A DNA stretch of 64,000 nucleotides from Zopfochytrium polystomum. Its lineage: Eukaryota; Chytridiomycota; Chytridiomycetes; Chytridiales; Chytridiaceae. The notes below the pieces were generated by a model. It searched no databases, was not told where the DNA came from, and worked only from the letters and a program-made list of their open reading frames with translations. Every line of letters starts with the position of its first letter. Position 1 is the stretch's first letter. The DNA lies in NCBI GenBank assembly GCA_025765615.1, contig JAIVFJ010000139.1, forward strand, positions 62,001 through 126,000. Reading direction: 5' to 3'. Shown in pieces: positions 1 to 12,291 of the stretch. Both the position numbers and the translations under genes were made by a program.

Positions 1-2424
1 GATCGGCGGCGCTTCCCAGCCCGCCCGGTCCGAGGTGGGGGGAGGTCGGCTCGGAGAACTGTTCCAAAAGGCGATGACGATGAAGTCAAGCTGGTTTTTC
101 AGTCGTTCACCGTCACTGAGGGCTGCGCCGACAACGGTCCCTATCCGACCAGGGGCGGATGCCAGTGAGCAGGACATTTTCGCCGACCTGTTCTTCCGCA
201 GGCGCATCAACGTTGTTCAAGTTGTTCACAAAATGTCGTACCTAAGGGACAGGCACAGGACCCCCGCATTTTTGCAGTATGTTTTTCCATTCTCAAAGAG
301 AGTCCTTAAATATCCACTGGCGGTGAGCTCACAACACCCACCCAATATCTTTAGGGCCGCTATTTGCGCGATGGGAGCGAGCGACGAGGCGGTGAAAAAT
401 CTTCCGCAAGATGTCATGATGTACTACTACGAATTCGCGCGGTCGCAAGCCATGCAGTGGCTCGACGCTCCATCGCTGGAGAGTCTCCAGGCTCTTCTAA
501 TTCTCGCCGATGTTTCCCTTCGTTGAGTTCATGCTGTGCATTGAAATTGAAACGAGGCATTCGCTTATCTACAGGCAACCTCGTTCTTGGTCTAAACAGA
601 TATCGGCAAAAATGTGGTTGCGCGGATGCTTAGCGGCTTTGCCTGCAGATTGGTGAGTTTAGCAAATCAAATTTTTTTAATCTCGGCTGAACAATTTGGT
701 GGCTGTACAAATATCCCCCCAGATTGTCTTGCTGCAACTCGACACAGATCCCGATGACTTACCCCAGCATTTTTCTCGCGTGGAGAAAGAAGTAAGAAGA
801 CGATGCTGGTACCTCGCAGCATACATCGAGCGATGTGAGTTTTTGTTCTCTTGGCCTCTTTTGAAGCCGTTTGACCTTGCTCCTTTCCTCTTCAGATAGG
901 ACAATTGCAACCAATCGTCCAGAATGCACTTCTCACAGCAACCTCAATGCAGTCAAAGCCATGTGCTCGGATAGTCTTTGGCTATCAATGGATCCTCAAG
1001 CTGTCGACCATTTGGAGCCACTACCCAAAGACACCCCAGTGGAACTATTTTACCAAATCTTCGAGGTCAATCTATCCACCATCAAACTCATTTCGCCTTC
1101 CCCCAAATTGACTCCCTCGCCATCGACGAAAACTAACTCCAACCAAATGCAAGACTGCCTGAACAAAGCCGAGCAATGGTACGCTTCCGCACTCCCCTAT
1201 CTTTCCATCGATATTGAGTCGCTATCCGCGAAATTGACAATGTGGGCACTCGAAACGAACCAAGAAGCAACGCCGATCCGATGGCACGTCGCAGCGATTT
1301 GCACATACCACGCATCCAAGCTAAACCTCACATACGGCGTGCTGTCCCGCATCCTCCCCACCCTCCTCGCCCCGCCCAACCCCAGCACCCCGAACATCGG
1401 CATTCCAGCTCTGCAAATCAACGCCGCGGACCGGGCCGCGCTGCAGGACGCCTTCGCCACGGCGTGGGCCTCCGCCGACGCGATCGCGGCCGTCGGCACC
1501 GCGCTCGACTTTCTCGGCGTCCAAGTGCCGGTGCTCGCGGCGCTGCCGCTGTTTGCCACCGCCGCCTTCTTTGCTCTTGCGTCGCGAATCCTCGCCGCCA
1601 CCCCGCCGCTGCCGCTCGCACCGCCTCCTGGCGCGACCGCGGCCGTCGCGCAGCAGGTCCTGGCTCGGATGCTCGCGAGCTTTGAGCGCCGGGTCGCCGA
1701 GCGGCCGATGAACGCGGTCATGCTCGCGGCCCTCGGCAGCGGGTCCGGCCCGCCCCCCGGTGCCGCGGGAAACGCCGTCTCGCACGTCAAAAGCAACCCA
1801 TCCGCGTCAGCTGTGGCGGCGCCGTCCACCACCGCGGCGACCCCGACGCTCTCGCAAGCCGCGACCCTGCCGCCGAAACCGCTCCCATCACTCCCCACGT
1901 CGCACCTTCCCACCATCACCCTCCTGGAAGCGTCCGTGCGCGCGTGGCTCGCGTGCACAGATCTATCGGGGGACTGCGTGCCCGTCGCGCCGCTGGTCGC
2001 GCTGTACCGCCTTGCGCAGCAGTCTGCGGCGTGCGGCGGCTCTCCACTTGTGCCACCCCACCCGGCGAACCCGCCGTCCGTGGACGCCGCGTCGTTGTCG
2101 TACCTGCCGACGGCACCGCAGTCGACCGGTCCCCCCGGCGGGTTGTCGACGGCGTGGGTGTGGCACGCGTACGACCGTGGAGGCGGTGGTGGGCCGGTGA
2201 CCGTGGGTGTGGACGCGGCCCCGACGGCGGCTGTGGCGGCGGCGGCGACGACGACGACGACTACTGAATTGAGGAAAGAAGGTGGCGAGTTCTTTGACGA
2301 GGAAGATTATTGGCGACGGTGGGACGTTCTGCTGCGCGAGCTAGATCTCGACGGGCCGGAGGGGGGCGGGATCGCGGGGATGGCGCTTGAGAGGGAGGAG
2401 GAGGTGGCTGCCGGGGAGGGATAG
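1..2424 (+). CDS. Fungal Zn-cluster type transcription factor, C-terminal part (5' truncated by window edge)
   Basis: This is the middle and C-terminal part of a fungal-specific transcription factor, paralogous along its length to the next gene. The Zn2Cys6 domain would lie upstream of the window. Readable exons are about 1-276, 355-521, 600-652, 723-834 and 896-2424. All five junctions match those of the neighbouring paralogue in position and phase. Conserved blocks include PGADASEQDIF, INVVQVVHKMSYLR, AICAMGAS, DVMMYYYEFARSQA and LDTDPDDLPQ, which fit the fungal_trans regulatory domain. The C-terminal third is Ala/Pro-rich, with two hydrophobic segments near LPLFATAAFFALA, and ends in an acidic tail. 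The target genes cannot be inferred. The family call is firm; the protein start is outside the window. Confidence 0.85.
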
Positions 2425-3124
2425 CCAAACCGTGCGTTGTGCGGGTTTCAAGTTTGGGGGAACCAGACGACGACGACGTTTAAAAGTGTTTCTGGAGAAA
2501 GACGACGAGTCTGCTCACGAAATGCTTTGACCACCAAAAGGATGGTAATGGGTGAGGCAGGAGAGGTTATTGAGCACTCTTCATCTGGCTTGGTAAGAAG
2601 TTTGCACTTTTCATCAATATATCGAGGGCAACCCGTACCCGGTGCGCCGGAGGAATTTTCTGTCAGGTCGCGCGCAAAGACGAGGAACTGCAGGACAAGG
2701 CTGCAGTGATTGGCTCAATTTTCTAGACAATGGCAGGGTTCAGGGAGAAGTGGCTTTGTCAAATCCGCACTGTTCCGGCGACTTGCTGATGGTGATACAA
2801 AAACAAATCCGCAATTGGCCGGTCCAGTCGACAAAACATGTGAACAAAATGGCTGCAGATATTTGTTTTACTATCACTTTCCCATTGAAAGGGATCCGAC
2901 TGTCGTCGGGAGTCCCTGCCTGTTGGTGGACTCGAAGGTGCACGAGCAAGCAGAGCCACTGACCTCCGAGTTCCACCGGCTTGAATTCGTCAGAATGAGA
3001 TGGGGAAATAATCGAAACCAGAAAAATAATATCTCACAAAGAAAATGGGACACACACCCTCGCCGTTCTCGGCGGCGGCGGCGACTGTGGCGACGGCGGC
3101 AAGCAACCCGTCGGCGATTGCAAC
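2425..3124. other. Intergenic region between tandem paralogues
   Basis: About 700 bases lie between the stop codon of the first Zn-cluster gene and the proposed start of the second. Short open stretches on both strands show no family similarity or convincing splice structure. It presumably holds the 3' end of gene one and the promoter of gene two. Confidence 0.5.
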
Positions 3125-6094
3125 ATGGTCAGCATCCACCGTAATCCCAGCTGCTACCGCAACCACTTCAACGTGCACGGCGGCCGCGTCCCACCAGCAG
3201 CAAGGGCGGCTATCTCTTCCTCCACAGAGGCCTGCGGTGCGTGCTGCTCAAGGCCACAACTCCCCTCGCCCGGCGGGCGGCTTGTCGGCGGCCCGTTCCC
3301 GTCACCGGCCGCCACGCCGACTGCAGCGGTCGTGCGGGAGGAGGGGGAGGAGGAAGAAGCCGCTTACCACGACCACCACCATGGTGCCGCGTTCTTCAGT
3401 GCCGCGGCACGACGACACACGACCTATGCGCTCGGTCGGCGGTGGTGAGTTGGGCGGGTGGGTGGCTCTGACTAGTCTTTTCCCTGAAACACAAAAACCA
3501 AACAAATACAAAACACAAACAAAAAACAAAAAACAACAAAACACGGGGAAAAAAAAAAAAAAAAAACAAAAAAAAACAAAAGGTCCTGCGAACACTGCAG
3601 AAAACGGAAGCGCAAGTGCGACGGCGTGCGGCCCGTCTGCCGGCGCTGCGCGAAAGACGGCCTCGCGTGCGTCTTCGTGGGCACCAGCGAGAGGATCGAC
3701 CCGCTGCTCGCCCACAAGCACAACCTCACGATCTGGAGCGCGCTCTCCAACTTCGCGTACTCCCGCCAGCCCCACAACAACAACTACGACGACCACGACG
3801 ACGACGGATCATCGCGCCCCGGTCATTGCCGTCCGATGCTGCCTTCGCTCGCGGGTCATTATTACCATCATCATCATCACGCGCCGTCTAGGTCGCGAGA
3901 CGACAGTTTGCCCTGCTCCGAGGAGGGGCCAGGAAAGATCCTGAAGCAGGCGACAGCCGAGGTACAACAGAGCTTCTTTTTCGATTGGCCGTCCTCTCTC
4001 ACAACCACGGTGGTTCCCATGCGGCCCGGAGCGGACTGCAGCGAGCAGGAAATCCTCGTCGGTGTGTTCTTTCGAAGGAGCATCAACGTTGTTCAGGTAG
4101 TCCACCGAATGTCGTACCTGAGGGGCAGGCACAAGGCTCCAGCGTTTTTGCAGTTGAGCTTCTCCTTTTCCACAATACTTCCTGTCCGGTCACCCCTAGT
4201 AACTTTACGTGTTTAATGACTTGCAGAGCCGCAGTCTGTGCAATGGGAGCAAGCGACGCAACGCTCAAGTCCCTGCCTCACGATGTCATGATGTACTACT
4301 ATGACTTTGCTCGGTCGCAAGCGGTGCAATGGTTCGACTCGCCGTCGTTGGAGAACCTCCAAGCACTGCTCATCCTCGCAGAGCTTTCACTCCGTTAAGT
4401 TTTTCGTGCTGTTTTTTGTAGATTTTGAATCCGCCAAACTTTCCTCTCGCTCATACTTGGAATCTCTACTACTTTTGTGTCAAATGCAGACATTGGCAAG
4501 AATGTGTGCGCTCGGATGCTCAGCGGATCTGCTTGCCGGCTGGTTCGATCGTTCGTTTGTTTCACCGTCACCTTGTTCTCTTCTTTTGCTAAGTTTCAAC
4601 ACACATTTCTAGATGGCACTGCTTCAGATTGATACCGATCCCGACGATCTGCCCCAAAAGTTCAGTGCAGTGGAAAAGGAGACGAGAAGAAGGTGCTGGT
4701 ACCTTGCCGGATACATCGAGCGATGTAATGATGTTTGTACTTGTTCACAAAATTTCCTGGAGCTGAACCAGTACTTGGCAGACAGGACTATCGCCACCAA
4801 TCGACCAGAGTGCAATTCTCACTGCAGCAATAACATGAAGCTCATGTGTTCCGACAGCCTATGGCTCTCTTTGGATCCTCAAGCCGTGAACTTTTTCGCT
4901 CCAATGGAGAAAGGCTCCCCTGTGGACGTGTTCTACTCAATCTTTGAAGTTAACCTTCGAACGATCAAGCTTGCATCGACTTCTCTGAAATCCCCTCTTC
5001 AAGTACGAGCTGACAACGACAACCAAATCCAAGACTGTCTGAACGAAATTGAGAAATGGCACGCGACGGTTCCACCAATCCTGTCCATGGACATCGAGTC
5101 GCTATCAATGAGGCTTGCGGAGTGGGCAGCTGGGCCGAACCACGAAGCCACGCCGATCCGGTGGCAGGTCGCGGCATTCTGCTTGTACCACGGTTCCAAG
5201 TTGAACCTTACCATCGGCGTGCTGTCACGGCTCCTCCCCACCGCCCTCCACACCGCGTCCCCACCCTCCCCAACCGTCGCCGTCGCTCCCAGCGCCACCA
5301 ACCCGCCACCGCCAAACCCGTTTCTCTCCGCCGCAGACCGCGCGACGCTGAACGCCGCCTTCGTGTCCGCGTGGTCATCTTCCACCGCCATCTCCGCCGC
5401 GTCCGCAGTCCTCGACCGTCTCGACCTCCCCGTTCCGACCCTCGCCGCCCTCCCTATCTTTGCCGCCGCCGCCTTCCTCGCCCTCGCCGCGCTCATCCTC
5501 CCGCACACCACCCGCGCCCCACCCCTTCACCTCTCCCCGCCTCCCGGCGCAACACCTGAAACAGCCGCATCCCTGTGTGCGCAGATGCTCGCGAGTTTCG
5601 AGCGGCGGCTGGCGGAGCGGCCGATGAACGCGGCCATGCTCGACGCGCTTGGCGGACGCGGCAGTAGCAGCAGCTCGAGCAGCGTCGCGGGCCGCAACGG
5701 CCGCGCTGCGACGCTGCAAGTGGCAGCTGTGCGGGCGTGGAGGGAGAACGCGGATCTCTCGTCGGACTGCGTGCCAGTAGCGCCGCTGGTCTCGCTTCAC
5801 CGGCTCGCGGTCCACGCCGTCGCCGTGCCCAGCGCGTCGGCGTCTCCGAAGACCATGTCCGATTCCTCGCCGCCGCCGCCGTCGAAGCCGCGCGGGGCCA
5901 CGGCGACGGCGGCGGCGCCACGGGCCGCGGCCAGCGGGGAGGAGTGTGGACGGCAGTGGGACGAGCTGCTGGACGAGCTGGAGCTCGGGGCGGTCGGCGT
6001 GGACGAGGTGTTGCCTGCGTGCGGATGTGGGCGGTTGCGGCGACTGCCGGTGGTGGTGTTGCAGTCTGAGAAAGTCAAGAGAATGCCTAATTGA
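3125..6094 (+). CDS. Zn2Cys6 fungal transcription factor (tandem paralogue)
   Basis: A sequence-specific nuclear regulator with a Zn(II)2Cys6 binuclear cluster followed by a fungal_trans domain. Proposed exons are 3125-3444, 3583-4152, 4227-4393, 4490-4542, 4613-4724 and 4782-6094. The cluster begins just after the first intron and has spacing C-X2-C-X6-C-X6-C-X2-C-X6-C (starts SCEHCRKRKRKC). The start at 3125 is chosen because only that frame joins the cluster in phase; the longer open frame from 3045 does not, so the N-terminus is uncertain. A His/Asp-rich linker follows the cluster. The intron at 4725-4781 is 57 nt, a multiple of three without a stop, so retention would add 19 residues. 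It shares intron positions with the upstream gene, which indicates tandem duplication. The C-terminus is Ala/Ser/Pro-rich. Confidence 0.88.
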
Positions 6095-6215
6095 GACGGC
6101 AACGGACTTTGCTCCCAACGGAATAATGGCAGACCAAACCAAGCCAAACAAAGGAACACTCACCACACTCGTAGCACTGCTGCGAGGATCTTCCCTTCTC
6201 CCACTTCGCCCGAGC

Positions 6216-6247
<32 letters not shown>

Positions 6248-6513
6248 CTGTGTGTGTGGTTGCGGTCCCCTTTCGGTGGCGTTGCTTTGGCCCATCAGGT
6301 CGGACGAAGGAACTGAAACTGCCGGCGGCGGACTGCGGAGTCTCCCAGGAAAATGCCATGGATCGTGGGAGCAAGGCATCTTGTACAGCGAGTGCAGCTG
6401 CAACACTTAGTTATGCTTGTTGCTTGTTGGACACCTACTCCAATTTGGCTCCTAGTGTGAAAGGAGAGGAAGACAAGCAAAAAACAGTTGTTGTTTTTTT
6501 TTTTTCAAAATGA
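6095..6513. other. Intergenic, with (TG)n microsatellite
   Basis: This stretch holds a TG dinucleotide run at about 6217-6258 and an oligo-T run near 6497. I see no supported gene. Confidence 0.5.
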
Positions 6514-7704
6514 TTGATGGTTTGGCTGCGGCCGTTCGAAAGCAGGCATCGATCGACACCAGACTTCGTGCCATCCACCCCTTTGTCAACCTCCAGCTCA
6601 GCATACCCGTGGTCGAGGAAGTTCTTTCAGTTTCAGTTTCGAAGAGGAGCATCCGCGATGGACCGCAATATACAGAAAGACTGGATACTTCAGTCGCCAG
6701 ATGAAGGGAGATTGCAATTGATGATTTGATGCAGAGCACTGCGAATGGATTCGAGACTTCGTAACGACTCACCCTCTTTCGTTCTTGGACAAGGTGAAAA
6801 AGGCTTTTGAGGAGGAGTGGAACTTGGAAATCGATATCTCATCCGTATGGAGGATCATGAGAGAATGGGGATTCACGAGAAAGGTATGTCACTCTTTTTC
6901 ATGAGGACCCGATCTTCAGTTTCTTTCTATCGTGAATCAGGTAATCGAGCGTCAGGCACTGGACATCAAACGCGAGGACCTCATTTGCTTCACGATGGAG
7001 CTCAACAGCATCGATTGGAACCATTACAACTTTGTTTTTCTTCATGAGATGTCGTTTGACAATCGTGAACCGTTATGTCAATCGCAAGGATACGCTCTAG
7101 CAGGGCAGCGTTTGCGATTTTGAGACGGGTTTAGGCGCCTCCCAACAGTTTCGCGGCTGTGTTACATTGGCGTTGGCGACCTTGCTTGAATCTGTGATGA
7201 TGGAAGGGATGTTCACGCACTTGAAATTCCTTGATGCTTGCCGAAACTTAGAGTTGAAATCAGGTCAGTGGTTGCGCTGACCTCGCCATTCTTCCTTGCT
7301 CTGGTAACATTATCCTCACTTTGATGTCATCGAACAGGCAAAGTGCGGTGCTATCCCAGCTATCATTCCGTATGGATAATGGATGGTGCAAAGATCCATT
7401 TCGACCCATACATATCTCTCTACTTCCGTTCAATTGGAGTCATTCCAGTGTTAGTTCCCACCTACTGCCCCTTTATCAAACCCATCGAAATTCTCTTCGG
7501 TTTTATGAAAAGTCACACGCAACGAGAGTACCCAAAGGCGAACTGACACCACGAACTCTCCCAGGCTTTGTTGCAAGAATTGTGCCGAGGTTCGAAACGT
7601 ACCCAATGCAAAATATGTTTAAGCATTGTGGTTACCAGGAGGATGGTGTTTTCGATCCAGGCGCTGGTTCGAAGGTCAACGTGAAGAAGGCCAGCTTTAA
7701 ATAA
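6514..7704 (+). pseudogene. Decayed DDE_3-superfamily transposase
   Basis: This is a broken transposase of the Tc1/mariner-like DDE_3 group. A helix-turn-helix type segment is readable at about 6735-6891 (VWRIMREWGFTRK), then an intron-like gap to about 6941, then the core. The first acidic site reads FLHEMSF, with His where the family has Asp. The second site is VWIMDGAKIH, with Asp present, and the third region is KPIEILFGFMK, with Glu present. A stop follows QRLRF at about 7123. The frame is lost near 7546, after which the C-terminal block (HCGYQEDGVFDPG) continues in another frame to 7704. I found no terminal inverted repeats by eye. The family assignment is good; loss of function is supported by the missing Asp plus the frame breaks. 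Confidence 0.72.
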
Positions 7705-10149
7705 ACAGCTATGCGAGATGGATTCATTTTATTTGTGACTTCCAAAAGTAATGATATGGAGTTTTGCATGGCAGAAATGGAAGGGGGTGTTGAAAAAGAA
7801 ACAAAGCGTTTCGCGAAGCAAAGCAGAAAGGAAGAAAACAGATCACTGACTCTAATCAACTTCAGCAAGCAGCGGTTCACACAGCATCTTCAAGTTCATT
7901 CGGCATGGTCCTCATCAACTTGATCTTCAGTGCCACCAAGAAATGCACATGCAGTTCTCGATAACAGGCAAAAACTAACTTTATTGGGCTGTTGTCTAGG
8001 GGATGTTTCAACCCCACTACTTGCCTAGTCCACAAACTATCCCTACTGATCTGTTTAACAGGGGTTTTCAAACACAAAGAATGCATTCAGAGGGACAATC
8101 CTCTGAAGGATCAGTGCAGTGGCGATGATTACTTGTGTGGCCCTGGGCTGGTGCAAGGGGAAATGGAAGGGCACTCCGTAGGGCGCAACACAACCAGAAT
8201 AGAAGGTAGAAGAGGGAAACAGGGTTTTTTATCACAGGAACCTATTCTCAAATGCAACAGGAGCGGCTAGTAGTGCGGTGGGACAGACAGGGTACAACTG
8301 AGTACCCCTCACTGCGTGGCGCTGAGCGAACCCTTGTTGTCGCCAGCAACAGGGGTGGGAGAGAGAAGGGAGTTGACTATGTAGGGTCAGAAGGTTGCCA
8401 GAAGGGAACCTGCATGCGGAAACACCTGTGACTGAGCATGTGCCGCGCCTGGCACAACCACTCAATCACTTGACCAACGGGCTTGATCACATCGCACTCA
8501 TGCTCACACATCTCACTCTCACAGCAACAGAACCAAGGCAGGCACTTGTAGATCAAACTCTCAGGTGTCAGTGGCAGCGCTCTGTGTTGCCCACGACACC
8601 CTCGCAGTGACAGAAGGTGGGGGACAATGACACCGTTGTCATTGCCACCACCGCAACTGTCATCACAGTGGGCAAGCACCAAGGATCCGCACACCAACAC
8701 GGAGCCAGCAGTGCCACACAGTCACTGGTGCGGCCAGTTGCATTCCCCACCCACTGCCCCTTAAGAGGAGCCCCACCAAGGGACACACCTGGATACATAC
8801 CATCTCTCACTACCCTCACCTTGTGAGCCAAATGGATTTGAAGGGACTCTGTATTGATGCCAAAGGACAGAAATCAGATTAAAGAAAAAAAAAAGGAAAA
8901 AGAGAAATGGCCCAGAGAAAGATAGAGAGAAAATTGACAAGTCAACCCCTGACTTGGAGCATCCACCACAAATGCTCCAAGTCCCCTAACCCTATGCATG
9001 TATGTACAAGTGCCAAAAATAAATCATAAATTAAACCTAAATTAGGTGGGCATGGGGTACAGTCTGTCAGACACCCCATCCCTAGGGAGTTGGGCTGTCT
9101 CCATTAGTCACCAAAAAAGAAAATAAGTTGAGAAAACCCTGGCTCAACAGAAACTGTTAAGAAAAAAGTAGTAAAAGCAGGCCCAATAATAAAGACAGGT
9201 TAGCCACAAATGCACTTTGATAACGCCTTGGAAACTGGAGAACCAGGAATGATAATAGGGTCTCGATCCTTGCGGTTTTATGACACTAGGCTTTTTTTTT
9301 TTGAATAAAATCCCAAGACTTTTTCACTGAGACCTCATTTTGGCTCCCAGGCCTTGAAATGTGACAAATCTTGAAGTTTTGCAATTTAGACCAAAACTGC
9401 AATACCCAAGATAAATATTGGTTACTAAATATTAAATACTAGCCTATGTAAGGGCTCTCTGCTGCTGCTTGCGAGAGTTGGCTGAGATATACTCCATTGT
9501 TTGGAGGCCATCTTTCAATGGCTACAGACACACTTTTCGTTGATTTCAGAATTACAGCATTCTCCAAAGTGGACCAAACTTGCACGGCTCATAGAGAAAC
9601 AACTAAGCTTTAAAAATTTTGCTTTGTTTTACTTTTTTTTTGAAAAATCTGGCCACAAAAATTTTTGGAAGAAAAAAATGTTTTGGCAGGACATAGACTG
9701 TATCTGTGTGGAAAGAAATTCCAGCAATTAGTTGCTCAATGCTTTCTTTGCTTTGCAGTTTTTGCCTCAGCACTATCAAGAGCCTTCCTTTTCACATGAT
9801 CAAAAGTTCCACTGTCAAATATATGATCACTTAAACATTTTCCAAGATAAATGCCGATTTTCCATTGAGCGCAGACAGTTGTTGTCCTTGTTCTTCGTGT
9901 TGAGTGTTTCCACATGCAACAAATCGGGCTTTCCATCACTTCAGCCAGCCAAAAGGGTCAAGTGTGTTGGCAGAAACCCATTTGCAGAACATTGCACATT
10001 TGCCAGGAGGAAGATCTGCCCATTCTCAGACCTTGTGCTCGTTCATGAGAGAGTGAAGTTCCTCAAGCTTGGATGCAGTCCATTCTTTGTTGTAGTATGA
10101 TGTGTGGGCTTCCTTGTGGGAATGTGGCACTGTTGGGAGTTGTGATAGG
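7705..10149. other. Gene-poor, repeat-like region
   Basis: About 2.4 kb without a supported gene. The base composition is lower in GC than the flanking genes, with A- and T-runs near 8890 and 9297. Short open frames at 8395-8610 and 8617-8826 are Thr/Ala/His-rich and show no domain I recognise. It may be decayed transposable-element DNA. Confidence 0.4.
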
Positions 10150-10397
10150 TGTTAGGCGGAACTGACTGGTTAGCAGCAAGAGGCACAAGACGAACCTGAA
10201 CCTATTGTGACTGTCAGTTATGTTCTCACAATGCCCATGGGAGAGCAAGCCACCGCCAATGCAGACCTGGGCGCTGGCTTGCACTGATGACAAATACTCC
10301 GAGTATTAAGTGGAACAGAAGCCTGGTGTCAACAGTTTTCCTCCTCCTCTGCTCAAGCAGATAATATAGGAGAGGTTTTTACCCTGTGCTGGTCACA
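10150..10397 (-). repeat. LTR-like direct repeat, copy 1
   Basis: About 248 bp that recurs at 16882-17131 in the same orientation, with about 30 differences by eye, mostly transitions. The ends are TGTTAG on the left and GTCACA on the right. Read on the minus strand it contains TATATTATCTG and the purine-rich AGAGGAGGAGGAAAAC followed by TGTTGACACC. Either the whole 248 bp is an LTR, or the LTR is only 10150-10334 and the purine run is a polypurine tract. It most likely belongs to the copia-type relic just upstream on the minus strand. Confidence 0.5.
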
Positions 10398-10761
10398 CCA
10401 ACTATCACGTTTACAATCGGTGAATTGGTTCCTTAGGGAAGCACTTTGGAAAGCGTGGTTCTGGCTTGGCTGATGCAAGGTAGAGTCGCAAGAGATGGCG
10501 AGTGATTGTTTGATTTGCAAGTAGCTTGCAAAGTCCTGTTGGTGCATCTTTGATGTTGACACTGACAGATGGTGGAAGTGGTCATTCGATGACAGGTTCT
10601 GGTTCAGTGTTGATGGATGCTGCTATGTGGTCTGCTGATGGAGCTAGGCTCTCTTCAGGTTCCTCTTCATCTTCACCCAGGACGACAGCAAATGTGTCAG
10701 GGTTCCAACCATAGTTGTCATTGTCATTATCGTCTTCCATATCTTGGGGAAGAGTTGGAGG

Positions 10762-12290
10762 TTGATCAGAGGTATTTGTCGATGATGGGTTTTTGGCCTT
10801 GGTAGTATTCAAATGGAATGCAACCAGTGTTAGTGTGTTGCACACGATTGTGCAGGAATGAAGCATGGCGTATTGTGTAGGACCAGAAGAACTGTGGAAG
10901 CTGGGCTTCAATCAGGAGACAGGAAGCAATGTGGGTGATGACTTTGATGGTATTTTCTGCGACACCATCACCCTCCTTGACATAAGGGACAGAAGGCTGA
11001 AAGACAATGGGCAGTTGGAGGTTGATACAGTAGGCCTCAAATTGCTGAGTATTAAGACCAAGGTTATCTGCCTGTACAAATTGTGTTTACCAAGTGGGGA
11101 AGATTTGCTTATGACAGAACTCAATGTGAGAACCAACCAGGTAGGGAAAGGAAGAGAAAGGAAAGGGAAGGAAACCTCACCCCAGCTTGGCATACAACAC
11201 ACTGGCCTGGGGAAATCATACCTCTACTAGCTTGGTCAGGTAGCACTGGCCTAAGAGGACTCCATCCCCAGCTTGGTCTTGTAGCACTGGCCTGGGGAGA
11301 AACACCAAATAGGAAAGAAAAGAATTGGTTGTTACCAAGGTAGGATTTATTGAGAGAGAGTAGATAGAAATAGAACAAAAGAGGAGAGGGAGTATTTGTA
11401 GGAAGGGGGTGGAGAGAAAGAAGAAAAGAAGGAAGAAAGAAAGAAAAGATAAAAATGGAAAAGACATAACAAACGGAGAAAATGAAAGAAAGAACAATTT
11501 GGGAGGATGAATCACTCTTTCAGCCACACACCCCCTCCACCCAGTGTCTCTCCTGCCTCCAAATTTGTGGTGAACATAATTTGAGGCTATGAGGCCACAT
11601 CAGTGCAGGGACAGTGGATTGAAAGGTGTGAAAATGAGAGAAAAGGAAAATGAGTAAAGATAAGAATGAATAGGATGAATAAGGGGTGTGCCCATTCAGC
11701 ACAAGGAACACAGGATGCTCTTTATAGTGATAAACACTAGAGCCTGTGAGGGATGTGATGAATGGTAATAAAGATAAAAAAAAAATATAGGGGGCCAATA
11801 TAATGACATAGTCACAACTGGGGAAGAGCTTTTAGGGAGACCCCAGCTAAGACCATGGTCAGTGAGATTAGGAATCTCACATGCTCTGCAAAATCAATGT
11901 GATCATTTATATACTGAGTGACACCTACTGCGCAAGCGACAGTGTTGACTCTAGTGTAGTCTGTGGCAGAGTCGACAAAAACTTCAAAGTAGTTGAAACC
12001 GTCAAGAGAAGTGTACTGATCTTGCCAGTTTGGTCGGTACACAGCAACTGCAGCAGAGCAAAATCAAAACGAGACTTGGCCATGAGGTGTTGCTGGCACA
12101 CGCAAATGAGGCAAGGCTCGCATGTTGTTGGTGGAGCAGGAGCACCAATGACGTCACCAGACTTGAGAGTGCTGCGCACTTGCTCTCAGTGGATTTGGCC
12201 AAAACGTGGTGGCAGAGGTCACATGCAGTTGCTGGTGATGCATAGGAATGGGCTCAACTGAAATTGTCCTCTGCGCAGATGGGTGCTGGA
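10762..12290 (-). pseudogene. Ty1/copia-type integrase relic
   Basis: Minus-strand remnant of a copia-type polyprotein, with frame shifts. From 12180 downward come a GAG-pre-integrase-like Cys block (TCEPCLICVCQQHL) and the integrase core start (DVYRPNWQDQYTSLDG, then FVDSATDYTR). After a break at about 11850-11090 the core resumes near 11065 with ADNLGLNTQQFEAYC, GDGVAENTIKV and QLPQFFWSY, then FLHNRVQHTNTGC before a stop near 10762. In copia elements this order is integrase followed by reverse transcriptase, but no RT block is visible between here and the repeat at 10150-10397. The relic is interrupted at 12287-12291 by the chromovirus insertion. Confidence 0.65.
11090..11850. other. Unidentified insert inside the copia integrase
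   Basis: About 750 bases separate two halves of the copia integrase core. The segment is A/G-rich on the plus strand (11140-11175, 11400-11500). It contains two near-repeats of about 60 bases at about 11180-11300, each with AGCTTGG and CACTGGCCT. No coding domain is recognised. It may be a short nonautonomous element or a solo LTR; exact ends are not clear. Confidence 0.3.
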
Positions 12291-12291
12291 A

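Noticed and set aside
1197..1958. Minus-strand open frame (253 codons) opposite the first Zn-cluster gene
   Set aside because: Ala/Arg-rich antisense shadow without family similarity.
3045..3944. 299-codon frame as the start of the second Zn-cluster gene
   Set aside because: It does not join the Zn cluster in phase at the 3445-3582 intron and becomes low complexity.
5375..6406. Long minus-strand open frame (343 codons) opposite the second Zn-cluster gene
   Set aside because: Low-complexity Arg/Thr/His composition; an antisense shadow of a well-supported gene.
10762..12290. Host chromatin or zinc-finger gene at the Cys-containing minus-strand frame
   Set aside because: Order and motifs fit the copia GAG-pre-integrase and integrase core, with multiple frame breaks.
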